This document shows, piece after piece, positions 39,445 to 48,807 of a stretch of 48,807 nucleotides of DNA. Source of the stretch: Methylococcaceae bacterium (lineage in GTDB: Bacteria > Pseudomonadota > Gammaproteobacteria > Methylococcales > Methylococcaceae). Made by a program: the position numbers and the translations under genes. The DNA is taken from assembly GCA_004299145.1 (NCBI GenBank), contig SCQD01000177.1, positions 1-48,807 on the forward strand, given 5' to 3'. The stretch's first letter is position 1, and each line of letters opens with the position of its first letter. The notes beneath the pieces were generated by a model. The model saw nothing but the letters and a program-made list of their open reading frames with translations. It was not told where the DNA came from and did not search any database.

Positions 39445-40371
39445 TTGCGCCGTTCCAAAATTTTGCCCCTGCGTCTGCTGGGATACCTGATAACCCTGCT
39501 ACGCCGGTTCCCATGGTCATGGCCACTGCTGGTCATTGCGGCGGGCGGTTGGTATGGCTACGAAATCTGGTTGGCCAGACCGGCTTTGGTGTATCAGGGA
39601 GAACCGCGCGTGCTGGATTGGCGGCGACCCTCTACCTGGAACCGCACGCTGCGCAATCACGATTTTTTGCTGGGCTATTCCGATTTGCGCGGCAACCCCT
39701 TGTGGGTATCCTATCGGTTGACGCCGCTGCCGGTCGGCATCACCCCTTTAAAAAGGCCGAGCCATTTTCTCAGCGACTGGCGCAGCTTTACGCGGATCAG
39801 CCATGATGATTACGTGGACAGCGGTTATGATCGCGGTCATATGGCGCCGAACCACGCCATCAGCGTGCTGTACGGACGAGCGGCGCAACGTGACACTTTT
39901 TTGATGACCAACGTGACGCCGCAACAAGCGGCGCTCAACCAAAAGTTGTGGGAACGGCTGGAAGAAGTGGAACTGGATCATTTCACCCGCCTGGGTGAAA
40001 TTTGGGTGTTGACCGGACCGATTTTCGACGATCAGATCGAGCGCTTGCCTTCAGCCTGGCGGGTAGAAATTCCGGATGCGTTCTACAAAGTTTACGCAGC
40101 GCCGCAAGCGCATGCCGCCCCGCGTCTGCTGGCTTTCATCATGCCGCAAAGGGTGCGCGGCAACGAACCATTGGACCGCTATCTGGTCAGCGTGGACAAG
40201 GTGGAACAACTGACCGGCCTGGATTTTTTCCCCGAACTGCCGCTTTCCATCGCCGGGCAAATAGAGGCGGAAATAAATCCCGCCCCTTGGGACTTGGCGG
40301 CGGTAGCGCGGCAAGCCAGCCGTTATAATAGCCGCCAACAGCCAGCGCCCCGCCATAGGCGCCTGCATTGA
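39445..40371 (+). CDS. Membrane-anchored DNA/RNA non-specific endonuclease
   Basis: The protein is a beta-beta-alpha metal nuclease of the NucA/EndoG family. The active-site motif DRGHMAP is present (SGYDRGHMAPNHAIS), with the later metal-binding asparagine in AALNQKLW. An N-terminal membrane span (WPLLVIAAGGWYGYEIWLA) should hold the domain on the periplasmic side, suiting nucleic-acid breakdown outside the cytoplasm. The frame has no ATG; I take TTG 39445 (308 residues), downstream of the terminator, but TTG 39463 is also possible and no good ribosome site is visible. Confidence 0.85.
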   Translation: MRRSKILPLRLLGYLITLLRRFPWSWPLLVIAAGGWYGYEIWLARPALVYQGEPRVLDWRRPSTWNRTLRNHDFLLGYSDLRGNPLWVSYRLTPLPVGITPLKRPSHFLSDWRSFTRISHDDYVDSGYDRGHMAPNHAISVLYGRAAQRDTFLMTNVTPQQAALNQKLWERLEEVELDHFTRLGEIWVLTGPIFDDQIERLPSAWRVEIPDAFYKVYAAPQAHAAPRLLAFIMPQRVRGNEPLDRYLVSVDKVEQLTGLDFFPELPLSIAGQIEAEINPAPWDLAAVARQASRYNSRQQPAPRHRRLH

Positions 40372-40403
40372 CTCTTCCGACCAACAATCCAGCAGGTTCG
40401 ACC

Positions 40404-40628
40404 ATGCCCACTTACGATTACCAATGCCAATGCCCCTCGTGTGCACACGAGTTCACCGCCATGCACAAAATCAGCGATGCGGCTCCTTCCTGCCCCCAGT
40501 GTGGCGGCGCCGTGCGTAAAAAGCTGTCCGCCCCCGCCGTGCATGGTGCCGGCAGCGCCAAATCGGCCATGCAAAGCCCGCCTCCGCCTTGTGGAGCCGG
40601 CAGCTGTTGTTGCCACCCATCGCGCTGA
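40404..40628 (+). CDS. FmdB-like zinc ribbon protein
   Basis: The 74-residue protein begins MPTYDYQCQCPSCAHEF with a second knuckle CPQCGG, the regulatory zinc ribbon named after FmdB. An Ala/Ser linker follows, then an odd cysteine-rich end (PPCGAGSCCCHPSR) that could add metal binding. Members of this family are often annotated as regulators without proof. ATG 40404 gives the canonical family N-terminus; a longer frame from 40368 is unlikely. Confidence 0.85.
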   Translation: MPTYDYQCQCPSCAHEFTAMHKISDAAPSCPQCGGAVRKKLSAPAVHGAGSAKSAMQSPPPPCGAGSCCCHPSR

Positions 40629-40697
40629 CACAGAAAACTCGCCGGATACAGGGATGTCCGCCCGCCCGCCTCCCCTCCTACTAAAAACGCATAGCCA

Positions 40698-41567
40698 GTG
40701 CTCAGCTACCGCCATATCTTTCACGCCGGCAACTTTGCCGATGTCTGTAAACACGCCACTCTCAGCCTGCTGATACAGGCGTTGAAACGCAAGGACAAAC
40801 CGTTTTTTTATCTGGATACCCACGCCGGCGCCGGACGCTACGATTTGCTGGCCGGCGCGGCGCAAAAGAACCAGGAACACGGCTACGGCATCGCCAAGCT
40901 TTGGGAACGCGACGATGCGCCGGCTTTGCTGAAACCATATCTGCAAACCATCGCCTCGCTCAATAGCGCCGGCAAACTGCGCTACTATCCCGGCTCGCCG
41001 TGCCTGGTGCAGCAATTGCTGCGCAAACAAGATCGCATGGTGCTGTGCGAATTGCACCCTACCGACTTTGCATGGCTGGACCAGGAGTTTGGCGCCGAAG
41101 CGCGCGTGACGGTGCAGTCCGGAGACGGTTATCAGGCGCTGAAGGCGTTTTTGCCGCCACGGGAACGGCGTGGCCTGGTATTCATCGACCCGGCATTCGA
41201 GCTGAAAGATGAACGCGACCGGCTGGCAAAAGCACTGATCATGGCTTATCAGCGCTGGCCGACGGGCATATTTGCCATTTGGCTGCCGATGACCGATCCG
41301 AACATCAACAATGCGGTCTATCGCCGCTTGCGCGACGCCGGCATTGCCAAGGTGTTGCTGGCGGAATTGTGCATAGGACCGGAGTCCCCCGCACTGGGCA
41401 TGTACGGCACCGGTATGATCATCATCAACCCGCCCTGGAAGCTGGACCAGGAACTAGGCAGGGTGCTGCCCTACCTGCATCAGGTGCTGGCGGAAAAGAA
41501 TCAAGGCAGTTGGCGCGTACGCTGGCTGGCGCACGAGGCCAAGCCCGAAACGCAGCAAGAGGATTAA
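40698..41567 (+). CDS. rlmJ: 23S rRNA (adenine2030-N6)-methyltransferase
   Basis: Methylates A2030 of 23S rRNA using S-adenosylmethionine. It is 289 residues, near the E. coli length. The N-terminus MLSYRHIFHAGNFADVCKHA is diagnostic, with a GTG start. The SAM site is FFYLDTHAGAGRY. Motif IV, DPPY in E. coli (catalytic D164), reads DPAF at residues 164-167 here, so the aspartate is kept but the second proline is replaced. The gene overlaps the convergent panC end by four bases. Confidence 0.93.
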   Translation: MLSYRHIFHAGNFADVCKHATLSLLIQALKRKDKPFFYLDTHAGAGRYDLLAGAAQKNQEHGYGIAKLWERDDAPALLKPYLQTIASLNSAGKLRYYPGSPCLVQQLLRKQDRMVLCELHPTDFAWLDQEFGAEARVTVQSGDGYQALKAFLPPRERRGLVFIDPAFELKDERDRLAKALIMAYQRWPTGIFAIWLPMTDPNINNAVYRRLRDAGIAKVLLAELCIGPESPALGMYGTGMIIINPPWKLDQELGRVLPYLHQVLAEKNQGSWRVRWLAHEAKPETQQED

Positions 41568-42532
41568 GCCGGACAACGCAGGTTGTCGATCAAGCGGGTT
41601 CTGCCCAAACGGGCCGCCGTCAGGATCACCAGTTCGGTGTCGCCCAAACGATCATGGCGCACACGACGTTCATTGTCAGGGGCGGCGTGTGCGCCATGAT
41701 CGTTTCCCTCACCCCGCCCCTCTCCCAGAGGGAGAGGGTGAATAAGGTCGCCGCGACTTTCATGGCAATCGGGCGGCGCCAAGTCTTCCGCACGGCGAAT
41801 GCTGAAATAGTCCGGCTCAAAACCGGCTTGCCGCAAATGCGCCAGCTGTTGTTGTTCCAGCCCGGCAAAATCGGTTGCGCCGGCGCGAATGCGCGCGGCG
41901 GCTTCCGTCAGCGCCTGATACAAACGGGGTGCCAGAGCGCGTTCATCCGGCGATAAATAACCGTTGCGCGAACTCAGCGCCAAGCCGTCCGCATCGCGCA
42001 CCGTCGGTACGCCGTGAATGGACACGGGCAGGTTCAAATCCGCCACCATGCGCCGTATCACCGTGAGTTGCTGATAGTCTTTTTCACCAAACAGCGCCAA
42101 ATCCGGCTGTACGACGTTGAACAACTTGCACACCACCGTGGCGACGCCGCGAAAATGCCCGGGGCGATAGTGGCCGCACAGGTCTTCAGAAAGCGCCGGC
42201 ACTTCGACGTAAGCGGCAGGCCGGTCAAGGCGGGGAAACATTTCCGCTACGCCGGGCAGGAATAATAAGTCGGTTCCGGCAGCGGCCAAGTGGGCGGCGT
42301 CTTGTTCCGGCGTGCGCGGATAACTGCCGTAGTCTTCGTTGATGCCGAATTGGGTGGGGTTGACGAAAATGCTGACGATCACGCGATTCGCCAAGCGGCG
42401 GGCCTGTTCAACCAGGTGAATATGGCCGGCGTGCAGGTTGCCCATGGTGGGCACGAAGCCGATGGACTGGCCTTGCTTGCGCCAATGATGCAGGTGCTCA
42501 CGGACTGAAGAAACGGTATGGAGGGTTTGCAC
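41564..42532 (-). CDS. panC: Pantothenate synthetase with an in-frame repeat insertion
   Basis: Condenses pantoate and beta-alanine with ATP to make pantothenate for coenzyme A. Motifs: PTMGNLHAGH (HIGH-type), FVNPTQFG, FGEKDYQQL and LSSRNGYL. At 322 residues it is about 40 longer than the usual PanC. The excess is residues about 256-296, between FSIRRAEDLAPPD and TELVILTAARLGRTRLIDN, encoded by a double palindrome (41645-41767). The insertion is in frame in the C-terminal lobe, so the enzyme may still work. Confidence 0.93.
   Translation of the reverse strand: MQTLHTVSSVREHLHHWRKQGQSIGFVPTMGNLHAGHIHLVEQARRLANRVIVSIFVNPTQFGINEDYGSYPRTPEQDAAHLAAAGTDLLFLPGVAEMFPRLDRPAAYVEVPALSEDLCGHYRPGHFRGVATVVCKLFNVVQPDLALFGEKDYQQLTVIRRMVADLNLPVSIHGVPTVRDADGLALSSRNGYLSPDERALAPRLYQALTEAAARIRAGATDFAGLEQQQLAHLRQAGFEPDYFSIRRAEDLAPPDCHESRGDLIHPLPLGEGRGEGNDHGAHAAPDNERRVRHDRLGDTELVILTAARLGRTRLIDNLRCPA
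41645..41767. repeat. Composite palindromic insertion inside panC
   Basis: It contains a 19-bp perfect inverted repeat (AAACGATCATGGCGCACAC at 41646-41664 and its complement at 41687-41705). Directly next to it is a REP-like hairpin CCCTCACCCCGCCCCTCTCC, then CAGAGGGAGAGGG, at 41707-41739, of the same family as at 24848. The whole adds 41 codons to panC without a stop. Confidence 0.88.
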
Positions 42533-42691
42533 GAAAAAAAGACCGGGGTGAAAGGGTACTCAGGCAAAATCGGACCGCCACACATGCGTGGCGCCATTTT
42601 CTTTTGACGGGTCGCCAAACTGATCGGCGTCCATTCGTCTGGAGCATGTTCAGCCATGGAACGATTGAGTTTTCGCCTCGGCCATAAACAC

Positions 42692-42715
42692 AAAAGCCCC
42701 TGATGGAAGGGGCTT
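42692..42715 (-). terminator. Terminator of the tRNA-Pro gene
   Basis: AAGCCCC (42694-42700) and GGGGCTT (42709-42715) form a stem with an eight-base loop; on the minus strand the stem runs into a short U-tract. It lies 23 bases after the tRNA 3' end. Between it and panC (42533-42691) I see no gene. Confidence 0.8.
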
Positions 42716-42738
42716 TATGGTACTGATAAATTTGAAAA

Positions 42739-42815
42739 TGGTCGGGGTGAGAGGAATTGAACCTCCGACTCCTGCTACCCGAAAGCAGTACTCTACCAGG
42801 CTGAGCTACACCCCG
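42739..42815 (-). tRNA. tRNA-Pro (CGG)
   Basis: The 77-base cloverleaf on the minus strand has the acceptor stem CGGGGTG/CACCCCG, D-arm GCTCAGCCTGGTAGAGT, anticodon arm CTGCT-TTCGGGT-AGCAG (anticodon CGG, reading CCG) and T-arm GGAGGTTCAATTCCTCT. The 3' CCA is encoded. It resembles E. coli proK. Confidence 0.95.
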
Positions 42816-42835
42816 ACGTGGAGCTGAGCATTATA

Positions 42836-43849
42836 CTAGTAATTGCGGGCGATTGAAAAGTCCGCCAGCGCAATCATTGCATCCTTGGCGCAGGAAGCAG
42901 GCAGACCATCCAGGCATTGCGCCGCTTTGCGCGCTTCTTCTTCGGCGCGTTGCTCGGTGTAAGTGATGGCGTCGGTGGCCTGAATGATGGCATAAACCGC
43001 GTTGAACGCATCGCGATCACCCGCTTCGATGGCGCGCCGCAATACGGCGGCCTGCTGTTCGTCGCTTTGCTGCAAGGCATAAATCAGCGGCAACGTGGGT
43101 TTGCCTTCGGCCAGGTCGTCACCCAGGTTTTTACCCAGGTCTTGCGGATTGGCTTTGTAATCCAGTACGTCGTCGATGAGCTGAAAAGCGGTGCCCAGAT
43201 GCTGGCCGTAGGCGGACATGGCCTGTTCCACAACGACGTCAGCGCCCGACAACACAGCGGCCAAACGGCCGGCGGCGCTGAACAAGATGGCGGTTTTGCG
43301 GGAAATAACCTGCAAATAGGCCTCTTCCGTGGTGGCGGCATTGTTGCAGTTGAGCAGCTGCAGTACTTCGCCTTCGGCGATGGCGGTCGTGGTGCGCGAA
43401 AGAATTTCCATGATGCGGAGGTTTTGCGCCGTCACCATCATCTCAAAAGAGCGCGAATACAAATAATCGCCCACCAGCACGCTGGCCGCATTGCCCCACA
43501 GATTGTTGACCGTGTCGCGGCCGCGGCGCAAAGAGGATTCGTCCACGACGTCATCATGCAGTAAAGTGGCGGTATGGATGAACTCGATGACCGCCGCCAG
43601 GGTAAGATGGTGTATGCCCTGGTAGCCCAAAGCCCTGGACGCCAGCAACAGCAAGATGGGCCGCAGCCGCTTGCCGCCGCCGCTGACGATGTATTGGCCG
43701 ATCTGGTTGATCAGCAGCACGTCCGAGCTGAGTTGCTTGATGATCAACTGGTCGACGGCGGCGAGATCGTCCGCCACCAGTTCGCGTACCTGGGTAAACA
43801 AGCGCTGGGAGTCGTCGGGTACACTGCTTGCGTGAATGGACGAACTCAT
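42836..43849 (-). CDS. ispB: Octaprenyl (polyprenyl) diphosphate synthase
   Basis: The all-trans polyprenyl diphosphate synthase makes the side chain of ubiquinone. The 337-residue protein has both aspartate-rich magnesium motifs: HDDVVDESSLRRG (first) and LIDDVLDY (second), plus GGKRLRP for substrate phosphate. Chain length cannot be read with certainty; IspB (C40) is the usual gene at this locus. It is divergent from rplU-rpmA-obgE, the standard gammaproteobacterial arrangement. Confidence 0.94.
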   Translation of the reverse strand: MSSSIHASSVPDDSQRLFTQVRELVADDLAAVDQLIIKQLSSDVLLINQIGQYIVSGGGKRLRPILLLLASRALGYQGIHHLTLAAVIEFIHTATLLHDDVVDESSLRRGRDTVNNLWGNAASVLVGDYLYSRSFEMMVTAQNLRIMEILSRTTTAIAEGEVLQLLNCNNAATTEEAYLQVISRKTAILFSAAGRLAAVLSGADVVVEQAMSAYGQHLGTAFQLIDDVLDYKANPQDLGKNLGDDLAEGKPTLPLIYALQQSDEQQAAVLRRAIEAGDRDAFNAVYAIIQATDAITYTEQRAEEEARKAAQCLDGLPASCAKDAMIALADFSIARNY

Positions 43850-43925
43850 GGGTTGATTTGCGTGCTGTCGGTTGAGGCCATCAGGCGTGGGTATTCTTTG
43901 GCAAGCCGCTCATTATATACGCGCA

Positions 43926-43954
43926 TTGACCCAAAAAAAACGAAAAGTTACAAT
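43926..43954 (+). promoter_or_regulatory. Sigma-70 promoter of the rplU operon
   Basis: TTGACC (43926-43931) and TACAAT (43949-43954) have an exact 17-base spacing and an A-rich spacer. This puts the start of transcription about 180 bases upstream of rplU, leaving a long leader. Confidence 0.75.
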
Positions 43955-44013
43955 GTGCAATGAATTGTCTCCCGGCCCGTTCGGCAGGGAGCGGAACGAA
44001 TCAAACTGTACCT

Positions 44014-44106
44014 GTCGGCGGCACAAATTGCGCCTTGCAATCCCCTCTCCTTAGCGGGAGAGGGTCAGGGTGAGGGCAAATCGAAAATTCAATTTGTACC
44101 GCCGAC
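44014..44106. repeat. Nested palindromic element in the rplU leader
   Basis: GTCGGCGGCACAAATTG (44014-44030) and CAATTTGTACCGCCGAC (44090-44106) pair with one mismatch. They enclose a REP-like hairpin of the CCCTCTCC family (CCCCTCTCCTTAGCGGGAGA then GGGTCAGGGTGAGGG, 44043-44077). Placed between the promoter and rplU, it would form a large stem-loop in the mRNA leader. Confidence 0.8.
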
Positions 44107-44143
44107 GACTATAACCTAACGTGGCCTTCGTGGAGTGCGCTCA

Positions 44144-44458
44144 ATGTACGCGGTGATTAAAACTGGTGGCAAACAATATCGGGTAGAAAGCGGCCGCTTT
44201 CTCAAGATCGAAAAAATCGTGGCGGAAGAAGGCGCGACCGTAGAATTCGACCAAGTGTTGCTGGTGTCTTCGGACGCCGGGATCAAAGTAGGCAAGCCTT
44301 ATCTGGAAGGCGGTAAAGTGACGGCAACGGTGATGAACCATGGCCGCCACGACAAAATCAGAATCCTGAAATTCCGCCGGCGCAAGCACCACATGAAGCG
44401 CGCCGGCCATCGTCAGCATTACACGCAAGTAATGATCAACGACATTTCAGCCAATTAA
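44144..44458 (+). CDS. rplU: 50S ribosomal protein L21
   Basis: The large-subunit protein is 104 residues, normal length: MYAVIKTGGKQYRVESG at the start and the basic KFRRRKHHMKRAGHRQHYT near the end. ATG 44144 is chosen over an upstream GTG because GGAG sits eight bases before it. It is the first gene of the rplU-rpmA-obgE unit. Confidence 0.98.
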   Translation: MYAVIKTGGKQYRVESGRFLKIEKIVAEEGATVEFDQVLLVSSDAGIKVGKPYLEGGKVTATVMNHGRHDKIRILKFRRRKHHMKRAGHRQHYTQVMINDISAN

Positions 44459-44485
44459 TTCACGACTATTTGCAAGGTGTAAACC

Positions 44486-44743
44486 ATGGCTCATAAAAAA
44501 GCGGGTGGCAGCTCCCGAAACGGCCGCGACTCAGAATCCAAACGCTTGGGCGTCAAATTGTTCGGCGGCCAGCTGGTAAAAGCGGGCAACATCATCGTGC
44601 GTCAGCGCGGCACGCGCTTTCATCCGGGCGACAACGTCGGCCTGGGCAGGGACCACACGCTGTTTGCTTTGTCCGATGGCCACGTCAAATTCCTGATCAA
44701 AGGCCCCAACAACCGCAAGTTCGTCAGCGTTGTTCAAGACTGA
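44486..44743 (+). CDS. rpmA: 50S ribosomal protein L27
   Basis: The large-subunit protein near the peptidyl-transferase centre is 85 residues. The N-terminus [20 protein letters not shown] and the conserved [10 protein letters not shown] and [12 protein letters not shown] blocks are intact. It lies 27 bases after rplU, in one operon. Confidence 0.98.
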   Translation: MAHKKAGGSSRNGRDSESKRLGVKLFGGQLVKAGNIIVRQRGTRFHPGDNVGLGRDHTLFALSDGHVKFLIKGPNNRKFVSVVQD

Positions 44744-44789
44744 TACGAGGCAGCACATAGCTGCCCACCGGTGATTTACATCCCCTACA

Positions 44790-46971
<2,182 letters not shown>

Positions 46972-47010
46972 ATTCCGAGCATGGCGGCTGACTTTGATGT
47001 GAGCGGGGAG

Positions 47011-47085
47011 CACGCAGGATGCGCCGAACGAAAGCCGCCGCGAAGCGGAATCACTAAGGCTTCTTGAAGGGAGACGCATCGTTCG
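47011..47085. repeat. Degenerate repeat (GCCGAACGAAAG family)
   Basis: GCAGGATGCGCCGAACGAAA and the following GACGCATCGTTCGTGGC resemble the segment at 48597-48633 (GATGTGCCGAACGAAAGGAG, GCGCATCGTCGCGGC). The two copies bracket the AT-rich foreign stretch, which may be coincidence. Confidence 0.5.
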
Positions 47086-47134
47086 TGGCTACAAGCAAGC
47101 CGCACCGTTTTGTATATGGGCATGAGGGTAAATA

Positions 47135-47986
47135 ATGGCCGCAAAGTATATTAATCCTTATACGGACTTTGGCTTTAAAAAGCTTTTTGGCGAAGAAGGC
47201 AGCAAGGATTTATTAATGGATTTTTTAAATCAATTATTGCCATCCTATCATCAAGTGGTCGACTTAAGTTTTAAAAATCCAGAGAAAGTTCCAAGTACAC
47301 CGAAAGAACGCAAAGCCATTTTTGACATCTACTGTCAAACCGCAAAAGGCGAGCGGTTTATTGTGGAAATGCAAAAAGCGAAAGTGAACTTTTTTAAAGA
47401 CCGCGCCTTATTTTATTCAACTTTTCCGATAAAAGAGCAGGCAAAGAAAGGAGTGTGGAATTTTGAATTAATGCCGGTTTATTTTATTGCGATTTTAAAT
47501 TTTCATCATGATGAGGAAGATGAAAGGCGCAAATTTCGGCGGGATGTGTGTTTAAAAGACCAGGATGGCGATGTTTTTTATGATAAATTCCATTTCAAAT
47601 TTTTACAAATGCCGTTATTTACAAAGCAGGAAGATGAGTTGGAAACGCATTTTGATAAGTGGATTTATTTTTTAAAAAATTTGGAAAATTTTGACCATAT
47701 TCCCAGTGTGTTAAATGAGCCAATTTTTCAAAGAGGCTTTGAAATAGCCGAGCTTTCGCATTTGACGCCGCGACAATTTGATGCGTATCAAAAAAGTTTG
47801 CTGGAGTATTCGGAGGTCAAGAACGTGAGTGACACGGCTTTTGAGGATGGAATGAATGAGGGTCTTGTTAAGGGAAGAACTGAGGAAAAATACAATGCGG
47901 CCAAGGCGTTGAAAAACAAAAAGCTTCCACTTGAGTTTATTATGGAAATAACCGGGCTGGGTGAGGCTGAAATTGAAAAGCTGTAA
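47135..47986 (+). CDS. Rpn-family recombination-promoting nuclease / putative transposase
   Basis: The 283-residue protein is of the PD-(D/E)XK Rpn family (RpnA-E, transposase_31 group), whose members cut DNA and promote RecA-independent recombination. The N-terminus INPYTDFGFKKLFGEEGSKD is diagnostic; the nuclease core shows FDIYC, then FIVEMQKAK (D...ExQ). The C-terminus ends in a short helical tail (EKYNAAKALKNKKLPLEFIM) typical of the family. It is strongly AT-rich with AAA, TTT and TTA codons, unlike its GC-rich neighbours, so recent transfer is likely. Confidence 0.92.
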   Translation: MAAKYINPYTDFGFKKLFGEEGSKDLLMDFLNQLLPSYHQVVDLSFKNPEKVPSTPKERKAIFDIYCQTAKGERFIVEMQKAKVNFFKDRALFYSTFPIKEQAKKGVWNFELMPVYFIAILNFHHDEEDERRKFRRDVCLKDQDGDVFYDKFHFKFLQMPLFTKQEDELETHFDKWIYFLKNLENFDHIPSVLNEPIFQRGFEIAELSHLTPRQFDAYQKSLLEYSEVKNVSDTAFEDGMNEGLVKGRTEEKYNAAKALKNKKLPLEFIMEITGLGEAEIEKL

Positions 47987-48016
47987 AGACTCGCACAATC
48001 AAAAAGTTTGAACTGT

Positions 48017-48035
48017 GGTACGCACAGCACGTAGG
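48017..48035. repeat. Fragment of the VGYAVRTF palindrome arm
   Basis: GGTACGCACAGCACGTAGG matches the first twelve bases of the right arm found at 1982, 4376 and 8847, then diverges. No partner arm is present. It looks like a decayed copy outside a gene. Confidence 0.45.
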
Positions 48036-48084
48036 ATAATGCGAGGCCAACATAATCAGCGTCGCCGCGTACCCGGCTTGTATT

Positions 48085-48204
48085 TCAATAATGGTAACGG
48101 CACTGCGCGATAATTACACCATTATCAACCACCTTATAAACAAGACGATGTTCAAGATTGATGCGCCGCGACCAATAACCAGACCAGTCATGTTTTACAA
48201 GATC
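48085..48204 (-). pseudogene. Truncated YoeB/Txe toxin (C-terminal part only)
   Basis: Forty codons including the stop read [20 protein letters not shown], then [18 protein letters not shown], the end of the YoeB RNase toxin with its catalytic HRLVY and C-terminal CRYHY. The N-terminal half (about 45 residues) is missing. The fragment begins where the antitoxin ends and is out of frame with an ATG there, so no active toxin can be made. Confidence 0.88.
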
Positions 48205-48460
48205 ATGAGTCTAAAATAAGGTCATGTTGCTGAACATTACCTGCTTCAATTTCGACAATAGCTTGATTTAAACGCTGTGCATTTTTAGGGCTTCTCATTA
48301 AATAAGCGGTTTCCTCGTAGGATTTAAAATCTTCCAATGAAACGATAACCGCAGGCTTGCCGTTTGGGCGAGTAATTAAAATCGGAACGTGGTCATCATT
48401 CACGCGGTCGAATGTGTCAGCTAAATTTGCTTCAAAAGCTGAATAAGTTAATGTATTCAG
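48203..48460 (-). CDS. yefM: YefM-family antitoxin, start codon apparently lost
   Basis: The frame [20 protein letters not shown], then [20 protein letters not shown], is a full PhD/YefM antitoxin including the DNA-binding N-terminus. The expected ATG before NTLTYS is CTG (48458-48460), and a stop lies two codons upstream. Translation could begin at CTG, or at GTG 48403 giving a shortened 66-residue protein without the DNA-binding part. The C-terminus ([20 protein letters not shown]) is intact. It is AT-rich like the Rpn gene beside it. The partner toxin is truncated. Confidence 0.8.
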   Translation of the reverse strand: MNTLTYSAFEANLADTFDRVNDDHVPILITRPNGKPAVIVSLEDFKSYEETAYLMRSPKNAQRLNQAIVEIEAGNVQQHDLILDS

Positions 48461-48696
48461 GTTTTAACGCATCTATCCATTCAACAGGGTTAGCTTTCAA
48501 AAGCTCGTAATTCAAAGGTCAAAGTTTTGCTCCGCGAGAACACGCCTACAACACCTCAAGCGCCACGTAACTGCCGTTGTAGTCGTAGCCCCCCCGTGGA
48601 TGTGCCGAACGAAAGGAGGCGCATCGTCGCGGCTCGCGATTCAAGAGGCCTTAACTTTTCCGCGAGGACGCGGCGGCTTTGATGCGGTTCGCCGAC

Positions 48697-48807
48697 TCAG
48701 CGCATATATGGACTCCTCCCGATTGCAAGCATTTTCTCGTTGATCGCGTCGGTCAAGTAACGCAGTTGCTGCCATATATCCGGCCTGTTGATGAGGTGGT
48801 TGTGTCC
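48697..48807 (-). CDS. C-terminal end of an unidentified gene, cut by window edge
   Basis: An open frame enters from the right edge on the minus strand and ends at TGA 48697-48699. The visible 36 residues read GHNHLINRPDIWQQLRYLTD, then AINEKMLAIGRSPYMR. I cannot assign a family from this length. The frame is consistent with coding but not proven. Confidence 0.45.
   Translation of the reverse strand, partial: GHNHLINRPDIWQQLRYLTDAINEKMLAIGRSPYMR

Noticed and set aside
42379-42693. A longer N-terminus for panC or a separate small gene upstream of it
   Set aside because: The frame differs from panC and shows no recognisable domain; the PanC N-terminus at 42532 (MQTLHTVSSVREHL) is already complete.
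46972-47134. Small gene between proB and the Rpn nuclease
   Set aside because: No frame with a start and ribosome site is convincing; the sequence is mostly repeat-like.
48438-48523. A 28-codon frame (TTG start, NYELLKANPVEWIDALK) running into yefM
   Set aside because: It looks protein-like but is too short to support, and it has no ATG.
48551-48590. A minus-strand tail reading YDYNGSYVALEVL then stop
   Set aside because: It could be the end of a decayed gene, but no continuous upstream frame supports it.

Overview
The window looks like a chromosome of a GC-rich gammaproteobacterium. The gene set and order rlmJ, panC, tRNA-Pro, ispB, rplU, rpmA, obgE, proB, the PA0069-type radical SAM protein and rlmJ itself are typical of that class. 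A formate-tetrahydrofolate ligase and a probable NifA/sigma-54-controlled flavodoxin would fit a methylotroph or methanotroph of the Methylococcales or a relative. That placement is inference from gene content; no taxonomic marker such as rRNA or a methane monooxygenase gene lies in the window.

Layout. (1) 1-18058: a chemosensory and phosphorelay block on the plus strand. It holds the end of a methyl-accepting chemotaxis protein, a CheA-receiver hybrid kinase, CheB, two giant PAS-rich hybrid histidine kinases whose C-terminal halves are paralogous, an AbrB/PIN toxin-antitoxin pair sitting next to a leftover Hpt tail, a receiver-EAL phosphodiesterase and a two-receiver protein. The architecture resembles Wsp-type alternative chemosensory systems feeding cyclic-di-GMP, with an EAL rather than a GGDEF output. 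Four successive genes each carry an in-frame copy of the same approximately 58-bp palindrome. (2) 18185-20710: formate-THF ligase followed by a coiled-coil membrane protein, minus strand. (3) 20870-21559: an RHH/PIN toxin-antitoxin pair behind a perfect 14-bp palindromic operator. (4) 21789-29015: a minus-strand cluster of Ser/Thr kinase with zinc ribbons, radical-SAM activase-like protein, ClpB-like AAA+ ATPase, secreted LamG-fold protein, small winged-helix protein and a coiled-coil protein. I do not recognise this assembly as a described system; it is the best candidate for something new. (5) 29159-30486: an unknown protein and a flavodoxin behind a -24/-12 promoter and a TGT-N10-ACA site. 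(6) 30647-34596: a small RTX protein, another hybrid kinase and an internally deleted AAA/PD-(D/E)XK minigene. (7) 34772-41567: radical SAM protein, PP2C phosphatase, LEA lipoprotein, DsbB, HNH nuclease, Gly/His/Met-rich lipoprotein, membrane-anchored nonspecific nuclease, FmdB-like zinc ribbon and RlmJ. (8) 41564-46971: core genes panC to proB. (9) 47011-48807: an AT-rich, visibly foreign tail with an Rpn-family nuclease, a decayed YefM-YoeB module and a partial gene.

A recurring theme is short palindromic repeats entering genes and leaders without destroying them: in the CheA, CheB and hybrid kinase linkers, in PanC, in front of the radical SAM gene, and in the rplU leader. Many genes in the first and third quarters point to signal transduction by phosphorylation: histidine kinases, receivers, Hpt domains, a Ser/Thr kinase and a PP2C phosphatase.
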